This document shows, in pieces, positions 45,301 through 48,360 of a DNA stretch of 64,000 nt. Below the pieces are notes generated by a model that searched no databases, was not told the DNA's origin, and worked only from the letters and a program-made list of their open reading frames with translations. How positions within the stretch are numbered: position 1 is the stretch's first letter; each line of letters starts with the position of its first letter. The stretch comes from Cepaea nemoralis (taxonomy: Eukaryota > Mollusca > Gastropoda > Stylommatophora > Helicidae), in assembly GCA_014155875.1 (NCBI GenBank), contig JACEFZ010003493.1:82501-146500 (forward strand). The letters run 5' to 3'. A program made the translations under genes and the position numbers.

Positions 45301-46651
45301 AGTTTCATTAGCCTGTTTCAGGCAGTCGTCGTTAGTTACTCTGGCAGTCCAAGGAATTCTCAACATTCGTCTCAGGAACCACATCTCTGTTGCTTCTAAT
45401 TTCTTCTTAATTTGTTCATTTACATTCCAAGATTCACTGCCATACAGCAAAACTGGTTCTACATAGCATTTCAGCACTCTCTTTCTTACATTCAGTGATA
45501 GTGACCTATTGCATAAGATACTCTTCATTTTCTGAAATGCGGCCTTTGCCTGCCCTATTCTGCTCTTAATCTCTGTTGTACTCTTCCATCTGATGTTATA
45601 AATGTCCCTATTCTATACAATACAAAATATAGTATATAGTGCATATATTGATTCTCAATATGCTGAGTGCAAATCTGCCAAGTGATTTCCAGATATTTTT
45701 TTTTCCAAGTTGTGTGTGAAAATGATGTGCTTCAAAACAAATTGATTATTATTGTATTTTGATATTATTTAGGAGCAGTTCTTGTGGTATTTATCAAGAA
45801 TAGTGGTGTATTTATCATTGTTCAATGAATTTAATTGGATTATCATCACAGATGGAATACTGAAATGTAAGGAAACTTTTGAATAATTTTCTTCTTTTTT
45901 GTCTCACTATGTCTTAGATAACATTATTTGAATTATTTATTTTAGTATGGTTAAAATATCTATACATGAGCAGCATGGGAGATCTTGTTCCTCCACAACT
46001 ATCTATCCTCCATATTCTGATCTGACTGCTGATCATCTCCCTTGCCACTCTGCCAGCATTTGATGCCTCTCTCTAACACCACTGATCATCCAAGTTGCCA
46101 TATATCTTCTCCAGCATATAGTGCTAGCCTCATATATTTCAGAATCAATACTTGAGGGGTGATGTGGTCAATATTACACTGGTCGTCTTTATTTACTAAG
46201 ATATTTCTGAGTATGCAATCAGGTGTAGAAAAATGCAGGTGTCTAGACATGTTTACCTGGCGCCTGAATTCTCATACATTTCCTTAGCCCACAGTACCAA
46301 ACAGAATATGATGGCTCCTGAGAAAAAGAGGGCTGGCTCTAAATTATTTTAGAATGGGTCAACCTGTGAACCCAGGTCAATTTTAAAAATAATCCTTGGT
46401 TCAAATTCTACCCCAGAGCCAATAGAACATTTGGAGACAAGAAATTTTATAATGGTGTAACATTATCTCACATTTATCATATTTAGCTTACTTTAACCTA
46501 AAAATAACTACTTTACTTACCTCCCTGTCAAATTCCTCTTCATCCTCCGGCTCCTCTTCATCTTCATTGTCATCATCACTGTCTAACTCAGGACCAATGT
46601 AATTGCCAAACTCATCATATAAATCAGCGTCCATCCCCAAGCTCACAACAC
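215..46651 (-). CDS. EFTUD2: EFTUD2 (Snu114 / U5-116K) spliceosomal GTPase, N-terminal half, 15 exons, 3' end off window
   Basis: Gene-level entry. The protein is the EF-2-like GTPase of the U5 snRNP. It acts in the nucleus and controls the Brr2 helicase during spliceosome activation and disassembly. Fifteen exons with AG/GT borders join in phase to exactly 471 codons, against about 970 residues for the whole family member, so about half the protein is here. Visible in order: an acidic N-terminal tail (1-65), the [16 protein letters not shown] segment, the P-loop GHLHHGKT (135-142), the G3 motif DTPGH (203-207) and the G4 motif NKID (257-260), then the conserved EF-2-like regions. All catalytic-site motifs are intact, so the gene is probably functional. 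The remaining exons lie left of position 215. The 5' UTR continues upstream of 46651 through an exon I could not place. Introns total about 45 kb and are packed with transposons. Seen: motifs, splice sites, phase. Inferred: function, by family. Confidence 0.96.
343..3017. other. EFTUD2 intron, no gene
   Basis: Intronic sequence before the LINE tail at 3018. I see one degenerate tRNA-like SINE relic (about 1400-1530, minus; B-box-like TTTGAATTCCTC). There is also a local tandem duplication around 1538-1618 (two copies of a unit containing aagtaccaaacattaat). Short ORFs here have no recognisable product. Confidence 0.5.
3018..3455 (-). pseudogene. LINE fragment, C-terminal domain with C2H2 finger
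   Basis: A 145-codon open stretch aligns with the C-terminal end of the LINE at 27102-28932. Both share RWxGHxxRM, the GKRSQG motif, and a terminal finger with CxxC then HxxxxxH spacing (here [22 protein letters not shown], split as [13 protein letters not shown] and HIGHIRYGH). It has no reverse-transcriptase part, so it is a 5'-truncated relic in the EFTUD2 intron. The sequence at 2955-3017 is its 3' UTR. Confidence 0.8.
3516..3651 (-). CDS. EFTUD2: EFTUD2 exon, [11 protein letters not shown] segment
   Basis: 136 nt, acceptor TCCCAG, donor GTACTT. It encodes [20 protein letters not shown] and [19 protein letters not shown], among the most conserved parts of the family. It leaves phase 1. 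Confidence 0.96.
3846..3936 (-). CDS. EFTUD2: EFTUD2 exon, [14 protein letters not shown] segment
   Basis: 91 nt, acceptor TCTCAG, donor GTGAGT. It encodes the basic RKFSKKA stretch, a serine run and [17 protein letters not shown]. It ends in phase 0. Confidence 0.95.
4139..4837. mobile_element. piggyBac-type non-autonomous element (MITE), 699 bp
   Basis: It is flanked by TTAA on both sides (4135-4138 and 4838-4841). It has terminal inverted repeats: it begins ccctttacagggca and ends tgccctgtaaaggg, 14 bp perfect, and GC-rich similarity continues inward. Around 4388-4470 a short acidic, serine-rich reading frame ([13 protein letters not shown]) resembles the start of piggyBac transposases but soon hits a stop. 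No DDD catalytic core is present, so it cannot move by itself. It lies between two EFTUD2 exons. Confidence 0.9.
5055..5205 (-). mobile_element. 3' end of zinc-finger LINE, truncated
   Basis: About 150 bp matching the 3' terminal part of the LINE relic at 2955-3130, including the CTHC finger reading on the minus strand. A further short piece of the same tail lies at 17072-17145. Confidence 0.65.
5215..5775 (+). pseudogene. Decayed RTE-like LINE reverse-transcriptase fragment
   Basis: Two overlapping frames read [19 protein letters not shown] and similar. This fits the thumb region after the YADD box in RTE-like LINEs (KKTxxMVxSK pattern). Stops and frameshifts are frequent. An alternative is another LINE clade. 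Confidence 0.5.
5938..6360. repeat. Diverged, truncated copy of the 600-bp repeat
   Basis: It matches 14245-14720 and 29725-30200 in order (gtcgcggttcca, gacaggagtctcga, ctcagtagcagggtgacgga). It lacks the tcgcctcttacgacatg end. It is much more diverged than the other two copies, so it is older. Confidence 0.7.
6656..6719 (-). CDS. EFTUD2: EFTUD2 exon, [13 protein letters not shown] segment
   Basis: 64 nt, acceptor AACCAG, donor GTAAGT. It encodes [19 protein letters not shown] and ends in phase 2. The acceptor reading is forced because the alternative AG two bases later gives an immediate stop. Confidence 0.93.
7670..7797 (-). CDS. EFTUD2: EFTUD2 exon, SPILGNVCF segment
   Basis: 128 nt, acceptor ATGCAG, donor GTGAGT. 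It encodes [14 protein letters not shown] and [14 protein letters not shown], a strongly conserved Snu114 stretch after the G domain. It leaves phase 1. The intron upstream carries full-length LINE copy A. Confidence 0.95.
7798..8823. other. EFTUD2 intron, no gene
   Basis: Intron between an EFTUD2 exon and LINE copy A. A GC-richer block at about 8270-8720 holds a 140-codon open frame (plus). I cannot assign it to any family. Its composition differs from the neighbouring AT-rich DNA, and I take it as an unclassified repeat. Confidence 0.4.
9289..9560 (-). repeat. 3'-UTR tandem units of LINE copy A, about 100 bp each
   Basis: Nearly three units, each with gattcggactttccacgtaa, gcaatattccatttc and ccaccttttatgaagcccac. 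The same array is in copy B at 40252-40520, so it belongs to the element. Confidence 0.85.
9578..13431 (-). pseudogene. LINE copy A ORF: AP endonuclease, reverse transcriptase, RNase H; frameshifted
   Basis: Starts at ATG 13431 ([11 protein letters not shown]). Domains in order: AP endonuclease near residues 65-280 ([39 protein letters not shown]); reverse transcriptase in the middle ([44 protein letters not shown]); RNase H ([29 protein letters not shown]); and a C-terminal cysteine/histidine knuckle ([19 protein letters not shown]). The frame is broken near 10280, where one extra T lies in a T run, and near 9900, where one extra A occurs. Copy B lacks both changes. No ORF1 lies upstream. 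The family is able to nick DNA and prime reverse transcription; this copy as read is inactive. Confidence 0.9.
13441..13675 (-). promoter_or_regulatory. Two tandem 5'-leader units (about 118 bp) of LINE copy A
   Basis: Two head-to-tail copies (13441-13558 and 13559-13675) of a unit carrying cgttgcactgctttgtcaag and ctacctacaaggcagcaggt. The pair sits between the 5' end and the ORF start and is also present in copy B. The arrangement resembles the promoter monomers of some mammalian L1s. A promoter role is inference. Confidence 0.55.
13738..13822 (-). ncRNA. Candidate HDV-like ribozyme fold at 5' terminus of LINE copy A
   Basis: The first 7 nt of the element (CCCCTCT) can pair with AGAGGGG 25 nt later (P1, starting exactly at nucleotide 1). 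Between them ACC pairs with GGT around GTGACGA (P3 with its loop, abutting P1). GCTGTG right after P1 can pair with CACAGC at the far end (P2). This matches the nested pseudoknot order of HDV-like ribozymes known at the 5' ends of R2, RTE and trypanosome L1Tc elements. P4 and the catalytic-cytidine joining segment are not clear. The same sequence occurs in copy B. Confidence 0.45.
13836..14220. other. EFTUD2 intron with old repeat, no gene
   Basis: A stretch at about 13975-14110 (ctgaactcaagcatagtcca ... ggactgattagctttccctat) matches the sequence flanking the LINE at 27055-27101 and 28945-29030. It therefore shows the empty-site form of that repeat. Nothing else is recognised. Confidence 0.55.
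14232..14830. mobile_element. 600-bp interspersed repeat with 11-bp target-site duplication
   Basis: It is flanked by aggaaagaata at 14221-14231 and 14831-14841. One end is a tagttagttag microsatellite, and the other carries gtcgcctcttacgacatg and ggccccggcaacacacggg. If the microsatellite is the 3' tail, the element reads on the minus strand. A second, very similar copy is at 29712-30306 with the same two ends, so this is a defined unit, not a random truncation. No coding capacity is seen. It may be a SINE or a non-autonomous LINE derivative. Confidence 0.75.
14868..15034 (-). CDS. EFTUD2: EFTUD2 exon with G4 motif NKID
   Basis: 167 nt, acceptor CTGCAG. It begins [17 protein letters not shown], carries [20 protein letters not shown] with the guanine-specificity motif NKID, and ends in phase 2. 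The first residue is methionine where many family members have valine; this is conservative. The donor could be read one or two bases either way, but only this choice keeps phase with the next exon. Confidence 0.95.
15203..16836 (+). pseudogene. RTE-like LINE ORF remnant (reverse transcriptase and C-terminal domain)
   Basis: The reverse transcriptase reads [36 protein letters not shown] and [15 protein letters not shown], followed by [13 protein letters not shown] and [15 protein letters not shown]-terminal domain follows: [36 protein letters not shown]. The endonuclease part is missing (5' truncation near 15190). An in-frame stop lies before QGCVL (15944), the frame is lost around 16408-16450, and a stop precedes MLRIPW. 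These domains define the RTE-like endonuclease/RT families. The remnant is dead. Its 3' end recurs at 44873-45602, 50525-50710, 61383-61475 and 63120-63270. Confidence 0.85.
17072..17570. repeat. LINE tail piece plus SINE-like repeat (family seen three times)
   Basis: 17072-17145 matches the zinc-finger LINE tail. 17150-17390 matches 22918-23110 in the same orientation and 63733-63965 in reverse. Shared blocks are gagaccatgtgttgcccatg, ccctctctcggc, gtttactc and gatcagcaaagcaat. It is an interspersed repeat of about 240 bp with no coding potential, probably SINE-derived. 17440-17560 is GC-rich and unassigned. Confidence 0.65.
17702..17784 (-). CDS. EFTUD2: EFTUD2 exon, HVNFSDEV segment
   Basis: 83 nt, acceptor TTTCAG, donor GTAAGT. 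It encodes [20 protein letters not shown] and FIDAAEG, the switch II region of the GTPase. It ends in phase 0. Confidence 0.95.
17950..18265 (+). pseudogene. Decayed LINE C-terminal fragment
   Basis: The reading [20 protein letters not shown] resembles the AGKRxRGRPRxRWxDDxxxD segment near the C-terminus of RTE-like LINEs. It is followed by a short stretch ending before the EFTUD2 exon at 18311. It is weak and interrupted by stops. Confidence 0.45.
18311..18401 (-). CDS. EFTUD2: EFTUD2 exon, switch I to G3
   Basis: 91 nt, acceptor TTACAG, donor GTAAGT. It encodes [14 protein letters not shown], then NIMDTP. The glycine and histidine of the G3 motif DTPGH are completed across the splice. It ends in phase 1. 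Confidence 0.95.
18520..18690. repeat. Tandem repeat, about 25-30 bp units
   Basis: Five to six units of the form tgttacaaactcactctatg with gggtc spacers. It abuts the decayed RNase-H LINE on its right. Confidence 0.8.
18647..20830 (-). pseudogene. Decayed RNase-H-bearing LINE (I-group), reverse transcriptase and RNase H
   Basis: Minus-strand pieces from 20796 downward: [26 protein letters not shown] and [10 protein letters not shown] (RT palm/fingers); [61 protein letters not shown]; then RNase H with [32 protein letters not shown] and IVTDSESVL. The pieces are in at least four frames. The endonuclease part is absent, so it is truncated as well as frameshifted. A related RNase H fragment is at 50725-51400. 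It differs clearly from LINE copies A/B. Confidence 0.85.
20831..22552. other. EFTUD2 introns, SINE relics, no other gene
   Basis: Apart from the EFTUD2 micro-exon at 21351-21386, I see a tRNA-like relic at 21725-21850 (plus; B-box-like TGGTTCAAACTCC). A SINE 3' tail lies at about 22255-22375 (gtaaacttgccaagagatca ... gacgtcctgtaaaggatatg). Remaining sequence is AT-rich and unassigned. Confidence 0.5.
21351..21386 (-). CDS. EFTUD2: EFTUD2 micro-exon, residues 164-175
   Basis: A 36-nt micro-exon ([12 protein letters not shown]) with acceptor CTGCAG and donor GTACGT. The TLFTEQE piece is the switch-region motif that precedes RGV in the next exon. Phase 0 at both ends. Confidence 0.93.
22560..22910 (-). 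mobile_element. 3' end of RNase-H LINE family, truncated, TAAATCAATCAATC-type tail
   Basis: A minus-strand frame encodes [20 protein letters not shown] and [19 protein letters not shown]. It ends near a CPEC knuckle-like motif, then a tail of TCAA units. The fragment at 52340-52644 is the same. This looks like the C-terminal and 3' terminal part of an I-group LINE. Confidence 0.65.
22918..23115 (+). repeat. SINE-like repeat, second copy
   Basis: Same family and orientation as 17150-17390 (gagaccatgtgttgcccatg, gtttactctagag, gatcagcaaagcaat). It lies 120 bp from an EFTUD2 exon. Confidence 0.65.
23242..23307 (-). CDS. EFTUD2: EFTUD2 exon, residues 142-163
   Basis: 66 nt, phase 0 at both ends, acceptor TTTCAG, donor GTAAGT. 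It encodes [15 protein letters not shown], directly after the P-loop lysine. Confidence 0.94.
23440..25035 (-). pseudogene. Heavily decayed LINE on minus strand with an inserted SINE-like tail
   Basis: Minus-strand translation shows traces such as [12 protein letters not shown] near 23500-23550, close to the FIDYxKAFDSxD box of RTE-like reverse transcriptases. At 23770-23895 sits a separate tail with cgtgccgaattcttaaccct and aaaataaagttttgttgttg, matching 47600-47695. Everything is too degraded for a full assignment. Confidence 0.45.
25439..25514 (-). CDS. EFTUD2: EFTUD2 exon with P-loop (G1)
   Basis: 76 nt, acceptor CTGCAG, donor GTGAAT. It encodes FLADLMD, then [11 protein letters not shown], the GTP phosphate-binding loop, with the final threonine of the motif supplied by the next exon. 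It ends in phase 0. Confidence 0.95.
25515..26140. other. EFTUD2 intron, nothing recognised
   Basis: AT-rich intron between the P-loop exon and the SINE at 26145. I see no ORF or repeat I can support. Confidence 0.4.
26145..26290 (-). mobile_element. tRNA-derived SINE with serine/leucine-type head
   Basis: The minus strand reads GCAGAGTGGCTGACCGAATA (A-box region). A long variable-arm-like hairpin follows (ATTCTCCTTCGGGAGA), then GGTTTGAATCCTC (B box). The acceptor-stem ends do not pair well and an AT-rich tail follows leftward, so it is a SINE or tRNA relic and not a working tRNA. Confidence 0.6.
26320..26850. other. Possible solo LTR or unclassified repeat
   Basis: A GC-richer block without ORFs. 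It contains AATAAA at about 26764 and ends in cattgttaca, which is partly the inverse of agtaacagtg near its left end. This is the look of a solo LTR, but no target-site duplication was found. Confidence 0.3.
27102..28932 (+). mobile_element. 5'-truncated LINE with C-terminal C2H2 finger, 12-bp target-site duplication
   Basis: It is flanked by actacttctagt at 27090-27101 and 28933-28944. It interrupts an older repeat whose uninterrupted relative is at 13975-14110. Only the reverse transcriptase and C-terminal part were copied (1,831 bp), the usual outcome of incomplete target-primed reverse transcription. It lies antisense to EFTUD2. Confidence 0.85.
27106..28919 (+). pseudogene. LINE reverse transcriptase with C-terminal zinc finger, one frameshift
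   Basis: First part (to 27882): [88 protein letters not shown]. The frame shifts near 27830-27880. It resumes in another frame with [74 protein letters not shown] and a terminal C2H2 finger [21 protein letters not shown] (split as [13 protein letters not shown] and LISHLRTH). The finger sits 20 residues from the C-terminus. The endonuclease is missing. Related tails are at 3018-3455 and 5055-5205. Clade uncertain (RTE/CR1-type by RT motifs). Confidence 0.88.
28945..29711. other. Intron with tRNA-like SINE relic, no gene
   Basis: 28945-29040 is the right half of the repeat split by the LINE. At 29085-29185 the minus strand has a tRNA-like head (GTCAGCATGGCTGAATGGAT, then GCAGGTTCAACACC). 29295-29700 is unassigned. 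Confidence 0.5.
29712..30306. mobile_element. 600-bp interspersed repeat, second well-preserved copy
   Basis: It has the same ends as 14232-14830 (tagttagttag microsatellite; ccccggcaacacacggg) and high similarity throughout, with small deletions (for example around 29805 and 30170). A clean target-site duplication is not evident; atgcta occurs on both sides. Confidence 0.7.
30400..30420. repeat. Poly-C tract
   Basis: About 14 consecutive C near 30397-30411, about 60 bp from an EFTUD2 exon. The homopolymer length may be unreliable. Confidence 0.6.
30468..30546 (-). CDS. EFTUD2: EFTUD2 exon, PIIxPIKKKKF segment
   Basis: 79 nt, acceptor TTTTAG, donor GTGAGT. It completes the glutamate codon and encodes [20 protein letters not shown] and a few more residues leading to the GTPase domain. 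It ends in phase 2. Confidence 0.94.
30922..30958 (-). CDS. EFTUD2: EFTUD2 exon, residues 78-89 plus one base
   Basis: A 37-nt micro-exon with acceptor TTGCAG and donor GTAAGA. It encodes [12 protein letters not shown], identical in pattern to the family, and leaves phase 1. It is too small for ORF finding and is recognised only by homology and by splice-site and phase agreement with both neighbours. Confidence 0.93.
31158..31268 (+). mobile_element. Short element sharing the LINE A/B 3' end, 13-bp target-site duplication
   Basis: It is flanked by gtatcaactaaac at 31145-31157 and 31269-31281. It matches the last about 110 nt of LINE copies A/B, including the terminal hairpin (CATC...TCCGGATG) and the GAA-repeat tail. 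It starts a little further 3' than the other two solo copies. Confidence 0.85.
31290..32420. other. EFTUD2 intron with decayed LINE traces
   Basis: At 32095-32400 (plus) a degraded RTE-like 3' end reads [11 protein letters not shown] and ends in a gat microsatellite. 31500-31580 may be another trace. No intact gene. Confidence 0.4.
32426..32542 (-). CDS. EFTUD2: EFTUD2 exon, residues 39-77
   Basis: Thirty-nine codons, phase 0 at both ends, flanked by TTCCAG and GTGAGT. It encodes the end of the acidic tail and the highly conserved motif [19 protein letters not shown]. It is separated from the start-codon exon by a 14-kb intron that holds the nested LTR element and LINE. Confidence 0.95.
33156..33674 (+). 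repeat. 5' LTR of LTR retrotransposon 1
   Basis: 519 bp, begins TGTCATAATCTCCC and ends AAGACCCTGACA. An AATAAA signal lies at about 33559. The matching 3' LTR is at 39336-39798 plus 44796-44851. Confidence 0.95.
34289..35172 (+). pseudogene. gag/protease remnant of LTR retrotransposon 1
   Basis: It starts [20 protein letters not shown] at 34289. The frame is lost near 34390 and resumes as a lysine/glutamate-rich coiled coil ([20 protein letters not shown]) to about 34680. It then jumps straight to the segment after the protease ([17 protein letters not shown]), followed by about four tandem 11-residue units ([11 protein letters not shown]). The zinc knuckle and the protease DTGST box seen in the second element are missing here, so an internal deletion removed them. 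It is structural and processing protein by family; this copy is dead. Confidence 0.8.
35175..37977 (+). pseudogene. pol of LTR retrotransposon 1: integrase then RT and RNase H, interrupted
   Basis: Integrase first (35175-36557): an HHCC zinc domain ([11 protein letters not shown] ... CDICQKL), core D (ISVDIVGPL), D (ILSDRGSQF), E ([14 protein letters not shown]), and a C-terminal [18 protein letters not shown] module. A TGA at 36555 replaces a codon that is open in the second element, and the same frame continues into the RT N-terminus ([11 protein letters not shown]). The frame shifts near 36950 and continues to 37977 with [35 protein letters not shown], and RNase H ([27 protein letters not shown]). 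The order integrase-RT-RNase H is unlike usual Ty3/gypsy. Confidence 0.92.
37978..39335 (+). other. Long non-coding 3' region of LTR retrotransposon 1
   Basis: About 1.36 kb between the RNase H stop and the 3' LTR, without a credible ORF. The second element also has about 1.38 kb here, with partly similar sequence, so the region is a family trait. A lost envelope gene is possible, but nothing shows one. Confidence 0.6.
39336..39798 (+). repeat. 3' LTR of LTR retrotransposon 1, first part
   Basis: 463 bp matching the 5' LTR from its start to gtacttgtgtat, where LINE copy B is inserted. The remaining 56 bp follow the LINE at 44796-44851; 463 + 56 equals the 519 bp of the 5' LTR. Confidence 0.95.
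40252..40525 (-). repeat. 3'-UTR tandem units of LINE copy B
   Basis: Nearly three units of about 102 bp, the same array as 9289-9560 in copy A, more regular here. Confidence 0.85.
40541..44393 (-). pseudogene. LINE copy B ORF: AP endonuclease, reverse transcriptase, RNase H; one frameshift
   Basis: Starts at ATG 44393. The endonuclease part is open to about 43851, where one extra G (gtcaggttat against gtcagttat in copy A) shifts the frame. From 43768 a single frame of 1,075 codons runs to 40541. It covers the end of the endonuclease ([14 protein letters not shown]), reverse transcriptase ([18 protein letters not shown]), RNase H ([19 protein letters not shown]) and the CNCRTGK ... KHLLQDCP knuckle. 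In copy B the RNase H motif reads [10 protein letters not shown] where copy A has [10 protein letters not shown]. It lacks copy A's two frame breaks. Confidence 0.92.
44402..44636 (-). promoter_or_regulatory. Two tandem 5'-leader units of LINE copy B
   Basis: Counterpart of 13441-13675, two units of about 118 bp between the 5' end and the ORF. Conserved presence in both copies argues that the duplication is part of the active element. Confidence 0.55.
44699..44783 (-). ncRNA. Candidate HDV-like ribozyme fold at 5' terminus of LINE copy B
   Basis: Same pairing as in copy A: CCCCTCT with AGAGGGG (P1 beginning at the first element base next to the target-site duplication), ACC with GGT (P3), GCTGTG with CACAGC (P2). 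The sequence also reads as [14 protein letters not shown] in one frame, so a conserved peptide here could be a by-product of a conserved RNA. Confidence 0.45.
44796..44851 (+). repeat. 3' LTR of LTR retrotransposon 1, last part
   Basis: Continues the LTR after the LINE (gtctcgcatatgttaggtcc ... CCTGACA) and is followed by the acaac target-site duplication at 44852-44856. Confidence 0.93.
44873..45605 (-). pseudogene. RTE-like LINE 3' end, split by a short SINE-like element
   Basis: The minus strand reads [59 protein letters not shown] and ends in a TGATGA-type repeat. It matches the C-terminal part of the element at 15203-16836. The reading is interrupted at 45143-45286 by an insertion. It is a dead 5'-truncated copy. 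Confidence 0.85.
45143..45286 (-). mobile_element. Short element sharing the LINE A/B 3' end, 14-bp target-site duplication
   Basis: 144 bp flanked by gtatatagtgttct (45129-45142 and 45287-45300), inserted into the RTE-like fragment. It begins CCCCGGGAAGGTTAACCCGG on the minus strand and ends with the hairpin and GAA repeats found at the LINE A/B 3' end. Confidence 0.88.
45606..46515. other. EFTUD2 first coding intron, no gene
   Basis: AT-rich sequence. A tRNA-like/SINE trace at 46360-46440 shares ctgtgaacccaggtcaattt with 1425-1460. Nothing else is recognised. Confidence 0.45.
46521..46651 (-). CDS. EFTUD2: EFTUD2 exon with start codon (residues 1-38)
   Basis: The exon opens after an AG acceptor at 46653-46652, has 17 nt of 5' UTR, and starts at ATG 46634. 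It encodes the family signature [20 protein letters not shown] followed by an acidic run. The donor is GTAAGT, at phase 0. The start is fixed by identity to the conserved Snu114/EFTUD2 N-terminus. The acceptor upstream of the ATG means at least one non-coding 5' exon lies to the right. Confidence 0.95.
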
Positions 46652-47039
46652 CTATGAAAGATGTCAAATAAACAATTATATTTCAAATATGTATTGTAAC
46701 AGAGGTCAACATGACCAAAAGGTTGTGAACGGTTACTCTTAACTTCCTTTGCGCTGATGGCAGGGTAGTGAGTTCATTCCCAACACCAGAGTGTTGACTT
46801 CTTGTTCAGAAAGCAATGGTAAACTACTGAATATTAAATTGCCTACAAAATAAACCTGGGGTTGATCGCAACATCATTCACAAGACATGTAACATAATTA
46901 TACTGTTCAAAAAAAGAATCGCAACATTTTTGGTGTTACGTTTATACAAGATATTCACTGATTGGACATCAGTCAACATATCAACTGTGTCCGTCTGGTC
47001 ATTAACTTCTTGTGGTTACCTGAATTGTACTCACGATTG

Positions 47040-47510
47040 TACTCACTCACTCGAGTGGGTGGGTGGAGGATATGTGGGAGGTTGAGTGAGTGTAGGTTGG
47101 GGGTAGGTGCGGGATATGTGTTTGGGGGTGTGTGAGTGGTTGGGGGTGTGTTGGAGGATATGTGGGTGGGTGAGTGTTGGTAGGTTATGGGATGGGTGGA
47201 GGATGTGTGTGTGTGGGTGGGGAAATGTGTGAAGATGGGGGGATGTATTGGTGGGTGATGGATGGGTGGATGCATGCATGTGTGCCTGGGTTTGTGTGTG
47301 GGTGGGGGATGTGTGTGGGGGAATGTCTGGTGGGTGGGTGATGTGTGTGTGTGTGGGAGATGTGTGTGTGAGGAGATGGTGTATGTGGGGATGTGTGGGT
47401 TGGGGGATGGGTGGATTGATGGGGGAACGTATGTGCCTGTGGGCATGTGTGTGGTTGGGTGGTGGATGTGTGTGTGGGGGACATGTGGATGGATAGGGGA
47501 TGGGGGATTT
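47040..47510. repeat. G/T-rich imperfect tandem array
   Basis: Irregular units of tgtgtgggtgggtg-type sequence over 470 bp, strongly strand-asymmetric. It yields long but meaningless Pro/His/Thr ORFs on the minus strand. It is inside the Tc1/mariner element. Confidence 0.85.
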
Positions 47511-47877
47511 GTTTCATAACATGGTAACATGCATTGTTTATGTTTACAACATTCATTTGACAATGTTTTTTCCCCTATGTGAATGCACTATGCACTGATG
47601 AACGAAAGATGAGTGATTGGAATGGCCGAATGTAAGACGGGCCTGCGTGCCCAATTTGTTACCCTTTGAAAATAAAGTTCGTTCGTTCATTCATCTCATG
47701 ATTCGTGAGGTCATGAAAGAGGTCAAGGTCAAAACAACATTTTTGACAATAACTCGTGACAGGTTCATGATAATCCCATGAAACTTACTGAACACAAAAC
47801 TCTCTGACCATAGTATTGAATGCCTATAAAAGATTGACACTCTTCAAATAAATTCAGTTGAAAATTCAATGCGCAAG

Positions 47878-48290
47878 GATGGCTCATCTCACTACAGAAC
47901 GACGCATCATCATTGGACGTTTACAGGCTGGAAAGTCACAGAGTGTAGTAGCCAGAGACTTTAATGTGGTTAGAAGCACCATTAGTAGCCTTTGGAGGCG
48001 ATTTCAAGAAACTGGCTCAGTGGCACACCAGCTGCGCAGTGGAAGACCCAGAATCACAACTGCTGCCGAAGACCCCTTCATACGGCTGCATCATCTTAGG
48101 AATTGATTTGCATTTGTGTACTCCACAGTCCAGTCAATGCCAGGAGCTCGTCAAATTTCAGATCAAACGGTCAGAAACCGGCTGCACGACCCTGGTCTTT
48201 GGGCTAAAAGACCCTACAGAGGTCCTGTTCTTATGGACCAGCATCGCCAGAACCGACTGCAGTGGGTGAATCAGCATCGTCAATAAAATG
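47878..48290 (+). pseudogene. Tc1/mariner transposase remnant (DNA-binding part)
   Basis: Starts at ATG 47878: MAHLTTERRIIIGRLQAGKS, then an HTH-like VARDFNVVRSTISSLWRRFQ and GSVAHQLRSGRP, the paired-like DNA-binding domain of Tc1 transposases. The frame shifts around 48070. RNRLHDPGLWAKRPYRGP follows in another frame, then the sequence ends about 60 bp before the right inverted repeat. About two thirds of a roughly 340-residue transposase is absent. Confidence 0.85.
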
Positions 48291-48360
48291 TTAGTACAAG
48301 TTTGCAATTGAAACTGCAATAATGTTGCGTTTTTTTTTTGTTTTTTTGTGTGAACAGTAT

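Larger units (their letters stand above)
46903..48357 (+). mobile_element. Tc1/mariner-type element, internally deleted and invaded
   Basis: The ends are inverted repeats (ctgttcaaaaaaagaatcgc on the left; aacgcaa ... gaacag reversed on the right) with TA next to each end. Inside are a G/T-rich tandem array (47040-47510), a foreign tail ending in AATAAAGTTC and GTTC units (47590-47695), and a transposase remnant with a TATA-like ctataaaaga about 60 bp before its ATG. The DDE catalytic part is missing. Confidence 0.8.

Noticed and set aside
46973..47563. 196-codon Pro/His/Thr-rich ORF on minus strand
   Set aside because: It is the translation of a G/T-rich tandem array; overlapping frames on both strands are equally open, which is a composition effect.
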